Translations under genes and position numbers: made by a program
Shown: piece after piece, positions 34,524 through 43,446 of the stretch
Position numbering within the stretch: position 1 is the stretch's first letter
Layout: each line of letters opens with the position of its first letter
Notes under the pieces: generated by a model
The model's input: only the letters and a program-made list of their open reading frames with translations
Told to the model about the DNA's origin: nothing
The model's database searches: none
DNA from: CAIQIA01 sp049317465
GTDB taxonomy: Bacteria > Cyanobacteriota > Cyanobacteriia > PCC-6307 > Cyanobiaceae
Assembly (NCBI GenBank): GCA_049317465.1
Contig: JBMOIF010000001.1
Span: forward strand, 1 to 64,000
Length of the DNA: 64,000 nt
Direction: 5' to 3'

Positions 34524-36053
34524 ATGGGCTTCACACTCACCACACCCCTCTACTACGTCAACGATCGGCCCCACATCGGCAGTGTCTACACGACCCTGGC
34601 CGTGGACACCCTGGCCCGCTATCGGCGACTGCGTGGCGAGTCCGTGATCTTCGTCACCGGCTGTGATGAGCATGGCCAGAAGATTCAGCGCACCGCCGAA
34701 CAGGCCGGTGTCACGCCCCAGCAGCACTGCGATCGCATCAGTTCCCTGTTCGCCGACACGTGGAACAAGTGGGGCATCAGCCACGACCGCTTCATCCGCA
34801 CCACCGATCCTCGCCACCAGTCGATCGTCCAGCAGTTCTTCGAGCGTGTCGAGGCCAACGGCGACATCATCGAAGGCCAGCAGCGCGGCTGGTACTGCGT
34901 CGCCTGTGAGGAATACAAGGACGATCCAGCCGGTGGTGATTGCCCGATTCATCTCCGCCCCCTCGAATGGCGGGATGAGACCAACCTGTTCTTCCGCCTC
35001 TCCCGTTACCAATCGGCGATTGAAGAGCTGATCGCACGCCCGGGTTTCATCCGCCCCGACGCCCGGCGCCGCGAGGTCGAGAACTTCGTGGCCAGTGGTC
35101 TGCGCGACTTCTCCATCTCCCGCGTGCAGTTGCCCTGGGGCATTCCGGTCCCCGGTCATGCAGGCCACACGTTTTATGTGTGGTTCGATGCGTTGCTGGG
35201 CTACATCACCGCCCTTCTCGAAGCGGCGGATCCCGCCGAACTGTCGGTGGCCCTGGCCCGGGGATGGCCGGCACGGATTCATGTCATCGGCAAGGACATC
35301 CTCCGTTTCCATGCGGTCTACTGGCCCGCCATGTGTCTCTCGGCGGGCATCGACCCCCCCGAGGCGGTCTTCGGCCATGGCTTCCTCACCCGCGAGGGGC
35401 AGAAGATGGGCAAATCCCTCGGCAACACCCTCGACCCCGAACGGGTGCTGAGCCGATGCGGCAGAACCCCGCTGCGCTGGTATCTCCTGCGCGACATCCG
35501 CTTCGGTGACGATGGCGACATCCAGCAGCAGAGGCTGCTGGACCTGGTCAACAACGACCTTGCCAACACCATCGGCAACCTGCTCAACCGCACCATCGCC
35601 ATGGCCCGGCGCTGGTTTGATGGGGTGCCCAGCCCTGCAGTCCCCCCGGCCCACGACCATCCCCTGGCCGTGCAGGCGGCCCGCGCCGTGGCCATGGTCG
35701 ATGCCCACTACGACCAGCTCGCCTTCGATCGGGCGGCGGCCGATGCCCTTGAACTGGCGGCGGCCGCCAACGCCTATCTCAGCGAGACCGCGCCCTGGAC
35801 GGCCATCAAGTCTCCGGACCGCCGTGACGCGGTGGCCAGCGATCTCTATGCGGTGCTGGAGGCGGGGCGGCTCGTGGGGGTGCTGCTGGCACCCCTCCTG
35901 CCAGACCTCAGTGCCGATCTTCTGGGTCAGTTGGGCTGCCCGCCCCTGGAACGCTGGACCACCGCCCTCGACTGGGGGGGGCTGGTCCCCGGCAGTCCCC
36001 TGGCCGAACCCCATCCCCTGCTGCAGCGGCTGGAGCTGGAGGAACCCCTTTGA
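34524..36053 (+). CDS. metG: methionine--tRNA ligase
   Basis: A 509-residue MetRS of the short form without a C-terminal dimer domain. The class I HIGH motif is PHIGSVYTT at about residue 13; the KMSKS loop is GQKMGKSLGNTLDP. The zinc knuckle is reduced to one C-x2-C/C-x2-H set (YCVACEEY, GDCPIHLRPL). ATG 34524 matches the family start MGFTLTTPLYYVNDRPHIG. The stop overlaps the lptC start (TTGA). Confidence 0.95.
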   Translation: MGFTLTTPLYYVNDRPHIGSVYTTLAVDTLARYRRLRGESVIFVTGCDEHGQKIQRTAEQAGVTPQQHCDRISSLFADTWNKWGISHDRFIRTTDPRHQSIVQQFFERVEANGDIIEGQQRGWYCVACEEYKDDPAGGDCPIHLRPLEWRDETNLFFRLSRYQSAIEELIARPGFIRPDARRREVENFVASGLRDFSISRVQLPWGIPVPGHAGHTFYVWFDALLGYITALLEAADPAELSVALARGWPARIHVIGKDILRFHAVYWPAMCLSAGIDPPEAVFGHGFLTREGQKMGKSLGNTLDPERVLSRCGRTPLRWYLLRDIRFGDDGDIQQQRLLDLVNNDLANTIGNLLNRTIAMARRWFDGVPSPAVPPAHDHPLAVQAARAVAMVDAHYDQLAFDRAAADALELAAAANAYLSETAPWTAIKSPDRRDAVASDLYAVLEAGRLVGVLLAPLLPDLSADLLGQLGCPPLERWTTALDWGGLVPGSPLAEPHPLLQRLELEEPL

Positions 36054-37225
36054 AGCGGCTGCTGCCGTGGGGATTCGCCCTTTTGCTGTCGGGCTGCATC
36101 CCCCAGGAGCCAAGGCCGGTGCCGCCCCAGCCCTTCCAGTTCCGCCGCCTCGATCTCAGCCAGAACGATGCCCGCGGCCGTCGCCTCTGGGAACTCAACA
36201 GTCCCCGGGCCCAGTACAGCCTTGACCAGCGGCAGGCCACTGTCGAGCAACCCAGCGGTCGCCTGTTCCGCCAGGGCAAGCCGGCCTACGCCATCACCGC
36301 CCGCCAGGGAGTGGTGATCCGGGATGGTGAACAGGTGCAGCTCAATGGCGGCGTCAGCCTGCGCACGCTGGACCAGCGACGGGTCCTGATCCGCGCCGAG
36401 CAGGCCGTCTGGCGACCCGGTTCCCACACCATCGACCTCCTCGGCAAACCTGTGGCCGAGGAGGGCCGCCAGCGCCTCACGGCCGGCTCCGCCCGCTTTC
36501 ACACCGCGGATGAACGTCTTGAGCTCACCGGCCAGCCACGGCTTCGCATCTGGGATCAGGCCCCCCCCGGCCAGGGGCCGGCCACGGTGGACGTCGCGAT
36601 CCAGAACGGCGCCTGGAACACCGCCAGTGGCCAGCTCACGGCCGCCGGTCCGGTCACAGGGCTTCAGCGCCGGGGCCAGGGCCGTCCGGATCGTCAGCTC
36701 ACGGCCTCAGCCCTTGATGGCAACACCCGGGAGGAGTGGCTGGATCTTCTCGCTCCGGTGACGATGAATGACCCGGCGGAGCAGTCGAGCCTTCAGGCCG
36801 AACGCAGCCGCTGGTGGTACCGACAGAACCGATTCACCACCGCTGCCCAGGCCCGGGCGCAGGTGCGTCAGCTGTCCATGGCCGGGGCCGATGTGGAGGT
36901 GCGCCAGAACGAGCGACAGATCCGGGTCGGTCGCAGCTGCCAGGTCACCCAGCCGAACGAGTCCCTGCGGGCCGATCGCTGCCTCTGGAACTGGGGCACC
37001 GGGGCCCTGCAGGCCGATGGCTCCGTGGAGCTGCGCCGCAGCAATCTGCGCCAGGTCACCCGGGCCGCCACGCTGCAGGGCACGACGGACGCCCGCGGCC
37101 AGGTCACGGTGGCGGCACCCGGTCAGCGGGTGACGACGGTGCTGCAGGTTCCTCCCGCTCGCCAGACCCCTCAGGCTCCTCCCCCTCCGCCCCCCCAGGG
37201 ATCGCCTCCAGCCATTGCGTTCTGA
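36050..37225 (+). CDS. lptC: LptC-like lipopolysaccharide export lipoprotein
   Basis: A 391-residue predicted lipoprotein: lipobox LLLSGC with Cys16 after a short hydrophobic stretch. The following region (RRLWELNSPRAQYSLDQ, AYAITARQGVVIRDGEQVQL) fits LptC/YrbK, but the protein is about twice the length of E. coli LptC because the beta-jellyroll repeats are extended, as in cyanobacteria. It would link the inner-membrane Lpt transporter to LptA. The start is TTG 36050 inside the metG stop. The Pro-rich C-terminus overlaps the convergent CCB gene by 122 bases. Confidence 0.75.
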   Translation: MKRLLPWGFALLLSGCIPQEPRPVPPQPFQFRRLDLSQNDARGRRLWELNSPRAQYSLDQRQATVEQPSGRLFRQGKPAYAITARQGVVIRDGEQVQLNGGVSLRTLDQRRVLIRAEQAVWRPGSHTIDLLGKPVAEEGRQRLTAGSARFHTADERLELTGQPRLRIWDQAPPGQGPATVDVAIQNGAWNTASGQLTAAGPVTGLQRRGQGRPDRQLTASALDGNTREEWLDLLAPVTMNDPAEQSSLQAERSRWWYRQNRFTTAAQARAQVRQLSMAGADVEVRQNERQIRVGRSCQVTQPNESLRADRCLWNWGTGALQADGSVELRRSNLRQVTRAATLQGTTDARGQVTVAAPGQRVTTVLQVPPARQTPQAPPPPPPQGSPPAIAF

Positions 37226-37832
37226 GCCGTTCGGCCCAGCCCTCCAGCCACCGTTCATCACTGCTGCTGAAGCAGCGGGGTGCCCAGCCTCCGAGGATTA
37301 CCAGCCCCCGGCGTCCCAGGGGCTGCAACAGCACCGCAGGGACCCCCCGCGGCAGATAGGAAAATTCGGCAGCCCCCGGGTACAGGGCCAGGTTCACCAG
37401 TCCGATCGGCCGGCCACGGCTTCGGCAGCGCTCGCTGATGGGGCCTTCCTGGAACGGGCCGGCTCCGAGGCGACCGCGTCGACACAGCACGCGACTGTCC
37501 CAGACCACGAGCAGCGAGGCTGCCGGGGTGGCCGTGAGCAGCATCGCCGTGCCCCAGGCCAGCTCCTGACGCAGGGCCCCGTCGAGGTCCGGGGCCAGCT
37601 CGAAACCCTCCGGCGCATCGAAGATCACCGGTTCCGCCCGCTGCGGTTGTGCCCGGGTCCAGAGGATGGCCACCAGCATCAGCAGCACCGCCTCAAGGCT
37701 GGCCAGCACCGAAGCCCTCTCCAGCGGAGGCGGGACCAGTGACCCCGGCGGACCCGCCAGCAGCTGGTTGACCAGCGCCAGGGTCAGCCCGAGGACTCCG
37801 AGTGCAAGAACGATGCGGGCTGGTGTGGGCAT
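37104..37832 (-). CDS. cofactor assembly of complex C subunit B (CCB2/CCB4-like)
   Basis: A 242-residue protein with two N-terminal membrane helices (IVLALGVLGLTLALVNQLL and LEAVLLMLVAILW) and a soluble domain. The soluble part (FELAPDLDGALRQELAWGT, SLLVVWDSRVLCRRG, GRRGLVILGGWAPRCFSSSD) matches CCB2/CCB4 proteins, which help attach haem c-i to cytochrome b6. The last 33 residues are Glu/Pro-rich and lie opposite the lptC tail. ATG 37832 is chosen by homology of the first helix. Confidence 0.75.
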   Translation of the reverse strand: MPTPARIVLALGVLGLTLALVNQLLAGPPGSLVPPPLERASVLASLEAVLLMLVAILWTRAQPQRAEPVIFDAPEGFELAPDLDGALRQELAWGTAMLLTATPAASLLVVWDSRVLCRRGRLGAGPFQEGPISERCRSRGRPIGLVNLALYPGAAEFSYLPRGVPAVLLQPLGRRGLVILGGWAPRCFSSSDERWLEGWAERLRTQWLEAIPGGAEGEEPEGSGEREEPAAPSSPADRVPPP

Positions 37833-37863
37833 GGCTCTAATGGGGTGGTGCGTCACCAGCCCC

Positions 37864-38298
37864 ATGGACCTGCCAGTCCCTGATGCCAGCGAAGCCTTCG
37901 TCGCCATCTGCCTGGCGGCAGTGGGCAGCGACGGCCAGCTCAACCGAGCCGAGAGTCACAGTCTGCGCCAGCAGCTCGACTGGCGGACTCCGTATCACGC
38001 CATGGCCGAGACGGAGATGGCGAGCCTCATCGATGGCCTCCTCAAGCTCTGGCGCCAGCATGGAGGGGAGGCCCTCGTGACCTGGGCGGTCCAGGGCCTC
38101 ACGGCTCCTCAGCGGGAGACGGCCCTGGCCGTGGCCCTTGAGCTGCTCGCCGCCGACCGCCGGCTCCATCCCGACGAACATCGTTTCATCGACAGCCTCA
38201 CCGCCGCCATGGGTCTGCCTCCGGAGCGGACAGCAGCCATCGTCGAGGTGATGGGTCTGCTTCATAGGGATGCCCTGGCCCCTGGCCCTGCGGCCTGA
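37864..38298 (+). CDS. TerB-like protein
   Basis: A 144-residue all-helical protein. AFVAICLAAVGSDGQLNRAE and LLAADRRLHPDEHRFIDSL are the paired acidic EF-like turns of the TerB/DjlA family. Known TerB proteins act at the membrane in stress responses; the role here is unknown. It diverges from the CCB gene across 31 bp, and its stop overlaps the next start (TGATG). Confidence 0.75.
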   Translation: MDLPVPDASEAFVAICLAAVGSDGQLNRAESHSLRQQLDWRTPYHAMAETEMASLIDGLLKLWRQHGGEALVTWAVQGLTAPQRETALAVALELLAADRRLHPDEHRFIDSLTAAMGLPPERTAAIVEVMGLLHRDALAPGPAA

Positions 38299-38996
38299 TG
38301 GAGGTCAGACTGCCCCGATCAATGGCTTCTGTCATGGCACGCCTGCGACTGTTCTGCTGCCTGTTGCTGCTGAGCCTGGGGCTGCTGCTGCCGTCGGCGG
38401 CGGCCTGGGCCGTGTCGGCCGATGATCTGCCCGCCCAGGCCCCGCTGGATCACGTTCTCGACACCGCATCGGCCCTCAGCCGTTCCACCCGCGCCGAGAT
38501 GGAACGGCGCCTCACCGCCCTGGAGCAGGCTCACATCTCCGCCAGTGTCGTCACCCTGCGCCGTCCTGATTACGGGCTCACCCTCGACGCCCTCGGCGAC
38601 GACCTGCTCACCCGCTGGCAGCAAGCCGAGAACGGCCAGCTGCTGCTGCTGATTGACACCCAGTCGAACACCGCGGCCGTCCGCGGCGACAGCATCGTGG
38701 AGCGATCACTCCCGGCTGATCTGCTCGAGAGCACCGCCACCACCACCATGGCCCAGCCCCTGCGGGATGGGGGCCTTTACCGGCAGGCGCTGGTGGCAGG
38801 GCTCGACCGGCTCGAGACCGTGCTCGGAGGCGGTGAGGATCCCGGGCCACCGGCCGAGATCATTGTCGCCACGCCCGAACCCAACGTGCCGACGGCGGAA
38901 GAGACCGCCTCGAGCAACGCGCTCACCTGGATCATCGTGTTGATGGTCGTCGGAACGGTCGTCCCGATGGCCACCTGGTGGGTCTTCTCCCGCTAG
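38298..38996 (+). CDS. psb32: TPM-domain protein, Psb32-like photosystem II repair protein
   Basis: 232 residues. A signal sequence (LFCCLLLLSLGLLLPSAAAWA), then a TPM domain (LDHVLDTASALSRSTRAEME, GQLLLLIDTQSNTAAV), and one C-terminal membrane helix (WIIVLMVVGTVVPMATWW). This layout matches Psb32/Rep27-type thylakoid proteins involved in PSII repair. ATG 38298 overlaps the TerB-like stop. Start alternatives inside (ATG 38322 or 38334) would keep the signal peptide. Confidence 0.75.
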   Translation: MEVRLPRSMASVMARLRLFCCLLLLSLGLLLPSAAAWAVSADDLPAQAPLDHVLDTASALSRSTRAEMERRLTALEQAHISASVVTLRRPDYGLTLDALGDDLLTRWQQAENGQLLLLIDTQSNTAAVRGDSIVERSLPADLLESTATTTMAQPLRDGGLYRQALVAGLDRLETVLGGGEDPGPPAEIIVATPEPNVPTAEETASSNALTWIIVLMVVGTVVPMATWWVFSR

Positions 38997-39027
38997 CGCC
39001 GGCAAGACCTCGACGAGAAACACAGTC

Positions 39028-40188
39028 ATGATGGGGTTGAATCTCTGGTTCGGTGGTTCCGGGGCTGACCAGTCCTCCCGGCGCCCTTCGGGTGTTCGCC
39101 TGTCCGAGAGCCTCGAGAAGGCCTACGAGGCGGCCCTGATGATTCAGGGTCTCGAGCTGGAGTTCTTCCAGGACCGTCCGGTCCGCACGGACATTGACCT
39201 GGGCCTCCCCCGGGCCACCCAGGCCCAGATCCACCGACGCTTCCGCAGCGGGCTTGCCATCTGCCGTGAACTGGTGGCGAATCTCGAACGTCACCGGGCC
39301 GAATTCGATCCGCAGGAACTTCGGCAGCTGCAGCTCATTGAAACGGTTGTCCGGCGATACAACAGCGGAAGTGCCAACTCCCTCAGTCGCCGTCCCGATC
39401 CGCTGCCTCGCAGCCTGCTGGGGGTGTTTGACAACGTCCGCAACCAGCTGGATCCCGAAGCCGAAGCCAGTGTTGTGGCGGGATTCCGCCGGAGGCGGGA
39501 TTCGACCCTCGTCTCCCTTCGCATCCTGCTGTTGCTGGTCCTCGTGCCGCTGTTGTTGCAACAGGTCACCCGCGCCTATCTCATTTCGCCATTGGTCGAC
39601 CGTTATGGCTCCGACGTGGCCTTCCTCAGTTACACCAAGCCCCGCCTGGAGGAGAAGGCGGTCGAGAAGCTGCGCATCTACCGGGAGGAGCTCGAGTTCG
39701 CGGCCCTGATCGAGGGGCGTGAGCAACCGAGCAATGAGGAGCTGCGGCAACAGTTGACCGAACGGGCCGCCGAGCTCAAGAGCGAGGCTGACGACGAAAG
39801 CACCAGTGCGATCAAGAACGTGCTGGCAGATGGGATCGCCCTTCTGGGATTCGTGCTGGTGTGTCTGCTCGGACGGGAGGAGCTGCGGGTGCTGCGCGGC
39901 TTCCTGGATGAGACGGTCTACGGCCTCAGCGACAGCGCCAAGGCTTTCGTGATCATCCTGTTCACGGATATCTTCGTCGGTTTTCACAGTCCTGAGGGTT
40001 GGACTGTTCTGATCGAAGGGATCTCTGAACACCTCGGCTTGCCTCCAGAACAGAAGTTCGTCGATCTGTTCATTGCCACGTTCCCCGTCATTCTGGCGAC
40101 CATCTTCAAGTACTGGATCTTCCGCTACCTCAACCGCGTCTCGCCCTCGTCGGTCGCCACCCTGCGCAACATGAATGGTGGTGGCTGA
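39028..40188 (+). CDS. pxcA: proton extrusion protein PxcA (CemA family)
   Basis: A 386-residue membrane protein. The C-terminal two thirds match CemA/PxcA: FRRRRDSTLVSLRILLLLVL, then LISPLVDRYGSDVAFL, AIKNVLADGIALLGFVLV and FPVILATIFKYWIFRYLNRV. About four transmembrane helices. It takes part in light-induced proton extrusion and inorganic carbon/pH balance at the plasma membrane. ATG 39028 or 39031. It follows psb32 by 31 bp, and cobU overlaps its end by 14 bases. Confidence 0.9.
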   Translation: MMGLNLWFGGSGADQSSRRPSGVRLSESLEKAYEAALMIQGLELEFFQDRPVRTDIDLGLPRATQAQIHRRFRSGLAICRELVANLERHRAEFDPQELRQLQLIETVVRRYNSGSANSLSRRPDPLPRSLLGVFDNVRNQLDPEAEASVVAGFRRRRDSTLVSLRILLLLVLVPLLLQQVTRAYLISPLVDRYGSDVAFLSYTKPRLEEKAVEKLRIYREELEFAALIEGREQPSNEELRQQLTERAAELKSEADDESTSAIKNVLADGIALLGFVLVCLLGREELRVLRGFLDETVYGLSDSAKAFVIILFTDIFVGFHSPEGWTVLIEGISEHLGLPPEQKFVDLFIATFPVILATIFKYWIFRYLNRVSPSSVATLRNMNGGG

Positions 40189-40765
40189 TTCCTCCGGGCC
40201 ACTGCCCGGGCTGGTGCTGATCTGCGGTCCCAGCCGGGGGGGCAAGAGCGAGTGGGCCGAACATCTGCTCACGTGCCTTCCCTCCGGCACCCCCGTCACG
40301 TATCTCGCCACCGGGGGCCTCCATCCCGACGACGCCGACTGGCAGGAGCGCCTTCGCCGCCATCGCCAGCGACGTCCTGCCCACTGGGGACTGCGGGAAG
40401 TGGGGGGGTCACTGGCGGCTTCCCTGGCCCCCGGCCAGGGCCTCGACGGCCAGGCCGTCCTGATTGATGCCCTGGGAAGCTGGGTGGCCGCTCACCTGGA
40501 TCTTGATGGTCCAGCGTGGCGCGATGAGCTTGACCACCTGTTGCTGTCCATCGACAGCCGCCGTCACACCATGACCCTGCTGGTGGCCGAGGAGGTCGGC
40601 TGGGGGGTGGTGCCGCCCACCCGCATCGGTGGCTGTTTCCGCGATCGCTGCGGAGAGGCGGTAGGGCTGCTGGCTGAGCGGGCCTGCGAGCACTGGTTGG
40701 TGGTGGCAGGGCGTGCCCTGCCCCTGCATCGTCTGGCAATGGCTGTGCCGCGCTCCTGTTTCTGA
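40175..40765 (+). CDS. cobU: adenosylcobinamide kinase/guanylyltransferase CobU/CobP
   Basis: 196 residues. The P-loop is LICGPSRGGKSEWAEHLL, followed by YLATGGLHPDDADWQERLRR, HWGLREVG and LLVAEEVGWGVVPP, the usual CobU blocks. It phosphorylates and guanylylates adenosylcobinamide in lower-ligand assembly of B12. The canonical GGxRSGKS is changed to GPSRGGKS but the GK-S core is kept. ATG 40175 overlaps pxcA; trmL starts 2 bp after its stop. Confidence 0.85.
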   Translation: MVVADSSGPLPGLVLICGPSRGGKSEWAEHLLTCLPSGTPVTYLATGGLHPDDADWQERLRRHRQRRPAHWGLREVGGSLAASLAPGQGLDGQAVLIDALGSWVAAHLDLDGPAWRDELDHLLLSIDSRRHTMTLLVAEEVGWGVVPPTRIGGCFRDRCGEAVGLLAERACEHWLVVAGRALPLHRLAMAVPRSCF

Positions 40766-40767
40766 CG

Positions 40768-41235
40768 ATGCCCCGCGTTGTACTTCTGGCCCCCGAGATC
40801 CCGCCGAACACGGGCAACGTGGCCCGCACCTGTGCGGCCATGGCCGTTGAACTGCACCTGGTCGAGCCCCTCGGTTTCGAACTGTCAGACCGCACCCTGC
40901 GCCGTGCCGGTCTGGATTACTGGCCGTTTGTGCGTCTCGAACGCCACGGCTCCTGGTCAGCCCTTCAGGATGCACGACGGGCCCGGGGAGGGCGGCTCCT
41001 GGGTCTGACGAGTCGCGGCGGCGAGATTTACCATCGGCACAGGTTTCAGTCTTCCGACTGGCTGCTTTTCGGTAAGGAGACAACAGGTCTTCCCGACGAT
41101 GTCAAGGGCGAGTGTGACAACCTCCTGACCGTCCCGATGGTTGAGCCCGGGGTCCGGTGTCTGAACCTTTCCACGGCCGTGGCGATTGTATTGAGCGAGG
41201 CTCTGCGACAATTGCAAAACCCTCTCCACGACTGA
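40768..41235 (+). CDS. trmL: tRNA (cytidine/uridine-34-2'-O)-methyltransferase TrmL
   Basis: A 155-residue SPOUT enzyme. The N-terminal LLAPEIPPNTGNVARTCAAM and the knot residues LFGKETTGLPDD and PMVEPGVRCLNLSTAVAIVL are diagnostic of TrmL/YibK. It 2'-O-methylates the wobble base of tRNA-Leu. It ends the run psb32-pxcA-cobU-trmL. Confidence 0.92.
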   Translation: MPRVVLLAPEIPPNTGNVARTCAAMAVELHLVEPLGFELSDRTLRRAGLDYWPFVRLERHGSWSALQDARRARGGRLLGLTSRGGEIYHRHRFQSSDWLLFGKETTGLPDDVKGECDNLLTVPMVEPGVRCLNLSTAVAIVLSEALRQLQNPLHD

Positions 41236-41274
41236 TTTTCTAGCCAACCGGAAGCATTTTGTACGATTTGACAC

Positions 41275-41303
41275 TTGCGGTGTTGCTCACCAGTGTGTAA
41301 TAT
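41275..41303 (+). promoter_or_regulatory. predicted promoter of the M23 peptidase gene
   Basis: TTGCGG (41275-41280) and TAATAT (41298-41303) with a 17-base spacer, in a locally AT-rich gap between trmL and the peptidase gene, 57 bp before its start. A TTGACA at 41268-41273 overlaps upstream but would need too long a spacer. Confidence 0.45.
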
Positions 41304-41359
41304 CTGCCCAGCTCCGAGATGTTGGCTTCTCCCGGGGTTTGTCGTTTGTATGTTTCTGC

Positions 41360-42277
41360 ATGAAGCCTTCTGCTCTCCTTGTTCTGGGAACTTTCGCTGC
41401 TCCGCTGTCACTTGCGGTCTGCGCCGGTCTCCCTGGGCACTCTGAAGTTGGCTCTCGTTCTGAACTCAATTCTCCGTCTTCCAATCTCATCGCGGCTGAT
41501 CCCGGCACCAACTGGGTCCGCGTGCGTTCCTCCATCACCCTTCAGCAGCTTGCTGACCAGCTCGACCTGTCGGCGGAACTGCTGAGCGACAGCAACGGGC
41601 TGCCTGTGGCCCACCGTCTGCGGCCGAATGACTGGGTTGCCCTGCCCGTGCTGTCTCGCCAGACCCTTTATCAGGCACCAGCCCTCGATACCAGCGAGAT
41701 CCGTCTGTCGGCGCCCGCTCGCAATCCCCTGGCCGTGGCTGCCAAGTTTGCGTCCGAGGCTCCCTTGCAGGTCACCTCACGGCTGCTGGCTCCGGCGGCC
41801 CGGGCACGCCTGCCCCTGGCGATCCTTCCTGGTGGCAGTGGTGGCCTCAGCTGGCCTGACCTGCCGCTGCTGCCTCAGCGGGACCAACCCAGCCTGGGTC
41901 GTTTTGGCTGGCCTGCAGCCGGCACCATGACCTCCGGTTATGGCTGGCGCTGGGGCCGCATGCACCGCGGCATCGACATCGCCAACAGTGTCGGGACCCC
42001 CATCGTGGCCGCCGCTGACGGCACCGTGATCAGCTCCGGCTGGAATGACGGTGGCTACGGCTACCTGGTCGAGGTGAGCCATCGTGACGGCTCGATCACC
42101 CGATACGCCCACAACAGCCGCCTGCTGGTCAGCAAGGGTCAGGAAGTCGCCCAGGGGCAGCCTCTGGCCCAGATGGGGAGCACCGGCCGCAGCACCGGCC
42201 CACACCTGCACTTCGAAATCGTTGTGCCGGGTTCGGGAGCCGTCAACCCGATGGCGTTGCTGTCGTCCCGCAGCTGA
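41360..42277 (+). CDS. M23-family peptidase (LytM) with LysM-like domain
   Basis: 305 residues with a signal peptide (KPSALLVLGTFAAPLSLA). Residues about 55-100 (SSITLQQLADQLDLSAELLS through RPNDWVALPV) resemble a LysM cell-wall domain. The C-terminal domain has the zinc motifs HRGIDIANS (HxxxD) and HLHFEIV, with GYGWRWGRMH and GSTGRSTGPHLHFE typical of M23. It would cut or regulate peptidoglycan in the periplasm. All zinc ligands are present, so activity is plausible. ATG 41360 chosen. Confidence 0.88.
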   Translation: MKPSALLVLGTFAAPLSLAVCAGLPGHSEVGSRSELNSPSSNLIAADPGTNWVRVRSSITLQQLADQLDLSAELLSDSNGLPVAHRLRPNDWVALPVLSRQTLYQAPALDTSEIRLSAPARNPLAVAAKFASEAPLQVTSRLLAPAARARLPLAILPGGSGGLSWPDLPLLPQRDQPSLGRFGWPAAGTMTSGYGWRWGRMHRGIDIANSVGTPIVAAADGTVISSGWNDGGYGYLVEVSHRDGSITRYAHNSRLLVSKGQEVAQGQPLAQMGSTGRSTGPHLHFEIVVPGSGAVNPMALLSSRS

Positions 42278-42303
42278 TCGTCGGGTACAGTCGACGCTTG
42301 GCA

Positions 42304-42377
42304 GGCTCGGTAGCTCAGCTGGTCAGAGCACGGGATTCATAACCCCGGGGTCGGGAGTTCAAGTCTCCCCCGAGCCA
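42304..42377 (+). tRNA. trnM: tRNA-Met (CAU)
   Basis: A 74-base cloverleaf: acceptor GGCTCGG/CCGAGCC with discriminator A, D arm GCTC/GAGC, anticodon loop TTCATAA (CAT at 42338-42340) and T arm GGGAG/CTCCC with loop TTCAAGT. CCA is not encoded. The first acceptor pair is matched, so it is an elongator and not an initiator; an Ile2-type tRNA with modified CAU cannot be fully excluded. The last anticodon-stem pair (A42335-C42343) is mismatched. Confidence 0.93.
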
Positions 42378-42430
42378 TTTCACGCCTCTGGCCATCTCAG
42401 GTTTCTGCCAGAGCTTGGTCCCTCGACAGA

Positions 42431-42787
42431 TCACCGCATATCGATCGCACTGAGGCGTTCCTTGAAGGTGGTCTGTGGGCTCTCGCTGCTCCGGTTCTTC
42501 GACTCGGCGGGGGCGACGCTGGCCTGATAGGACCGTCGAAACCGATTTCCCTGGGGACGCACCTCCACGGTGCGGCTGGGGACAGGCCTCGGGGAAGTCG
42601 ATCCTCCCTCGCTGTTCTCAGACCGAGGAATCGGTTGTGCCTTCAGCTCGGATCGCAGTTGATTGAGAAGCCGAAAATGACCGGTGGTGTTGTATTTGCG
42701 CGTCAGCGCCGGATCCCAGGGCATACAAAAAGGCTGATGCACCCACACTACGGCCTGGCCTTCATCCGTGGTAACTTGTTCGGGCAC
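42431..42787 (-). CDS. conserved picocyanobacterial protein, unknown function
   Basis: 118 residues. The N-terminal half is compact (DEGQAVVWVHQPFCMPWDPA, then LTRKYNTTGHFRLLNQLRSE) and looks conserved; the second half is Ser/Pro/Arg-rich and probably disordered. I recall similar proteins in Synechococcus, function unknown. GTG 42787 start, diverging from the peroxiredoxin gene. Confidence 0.6.
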   Translation of the reverse strand: MPEQVTTDEGQAVVWVHQPFCMPWDPALTRKYNTTGHFRLLNQLRSELKAQPIPRSENSEGGSTSPRPVPSRTVEVRPQGNRFRRSYQASVAPAESKNRSSESPQTTFKERLSAIDMR

Positions 42788-42849
42788 TAAACCGGACTGG
42801 TTCCGCTTAAGGGGGCCTTTCCCGTGCGTTGTCCGCGTTCTTCCCTCCC

Positions 42850-43446
42850 ATGACCAGCACCCTGCGTGTGGGCCAGAAAGCCCCCGACTTCACCGCTACC
42901 GCCGTTGTGGACCAGGAGTTCAAGGAGATCAGCCTCTCCCAGTACCGCGGCAAGTACGTGGTTCTGTTCTTCTATCCCCTCGACTTCACCTTCGTCTGCC
43001 CGACCGAGATCACGGCCTTCAGTGATCGCTACGCCGATTTCACCAGCCGCAACACCGAAGTCCTGGGCGTGTCGGTCGACAGCCAGTTCAGCCACCTCGC
43101 CTGGATTCAGACCGATCGCAAGCAGGGTGGTCTCGGAGATATCGCCTACCCCCTGGTTGCCGATCTCAAGAAGGAGATCGCCCGCGCCTACAACGTGCTC
43201 GACGAAGAAGAGGGTGTCGCTCTCCGGGGTCTCTTCCTGATCGACCCTGAGGGCAATGTGCAGCATGCCACGATCAACAACCTGCCCGTCGGCCGCAATG
43301 TCGAGGAGACCCTGCGCATCCTGCAGGCCTTCCAGCACGTCCAGTCGAATCCCGACGAAGTGTGCCCCGCCAACTGGACTCCCGGCGAACGCACCATGAA
43401 TCCCGATCCGGTGAAGAGCAAGGACTTCTTCGCTGCCGTCAACTGA
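42850..43446 (+). CDS. 2-Cys peroxiredoxin
   Basis: A 198-residue typical 2-Cys Prx/AhpC. The peroxidatic Cys is in PLDFTFVCPTEITAF, the resolving Cys in SNPDEVCPANWTPGE. GGLGDIAYPLVAD and the C-terminal YF-type helix (here FF, in KSKDFFAAVN) suggest the over-oxidation-sensitive class. It reduces H2O2 and alkyl peroxides with thioredoxin. ATG 42850. Its last 8 bases overlap the convergent carboxypeptidase gene. Confidence 0.93.
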   Translation: MTSTLRVGQKAPDFTATAVVDQEFKEISLSQYRGKYVVLFFYPLDFTFVCPTEITAFSDRYADFTSRNTEVLGVSVDSQFSHLAWIQTDRKQGGLGDIAYPLVADLKKEIARAYNVLDEEEGVALRGLFLIDPEGNVQHATINNLPVGRNVEETLRILQAFQHVQSNPDEVCPANWTPGERTMNPDPVKSKDFFAAVN

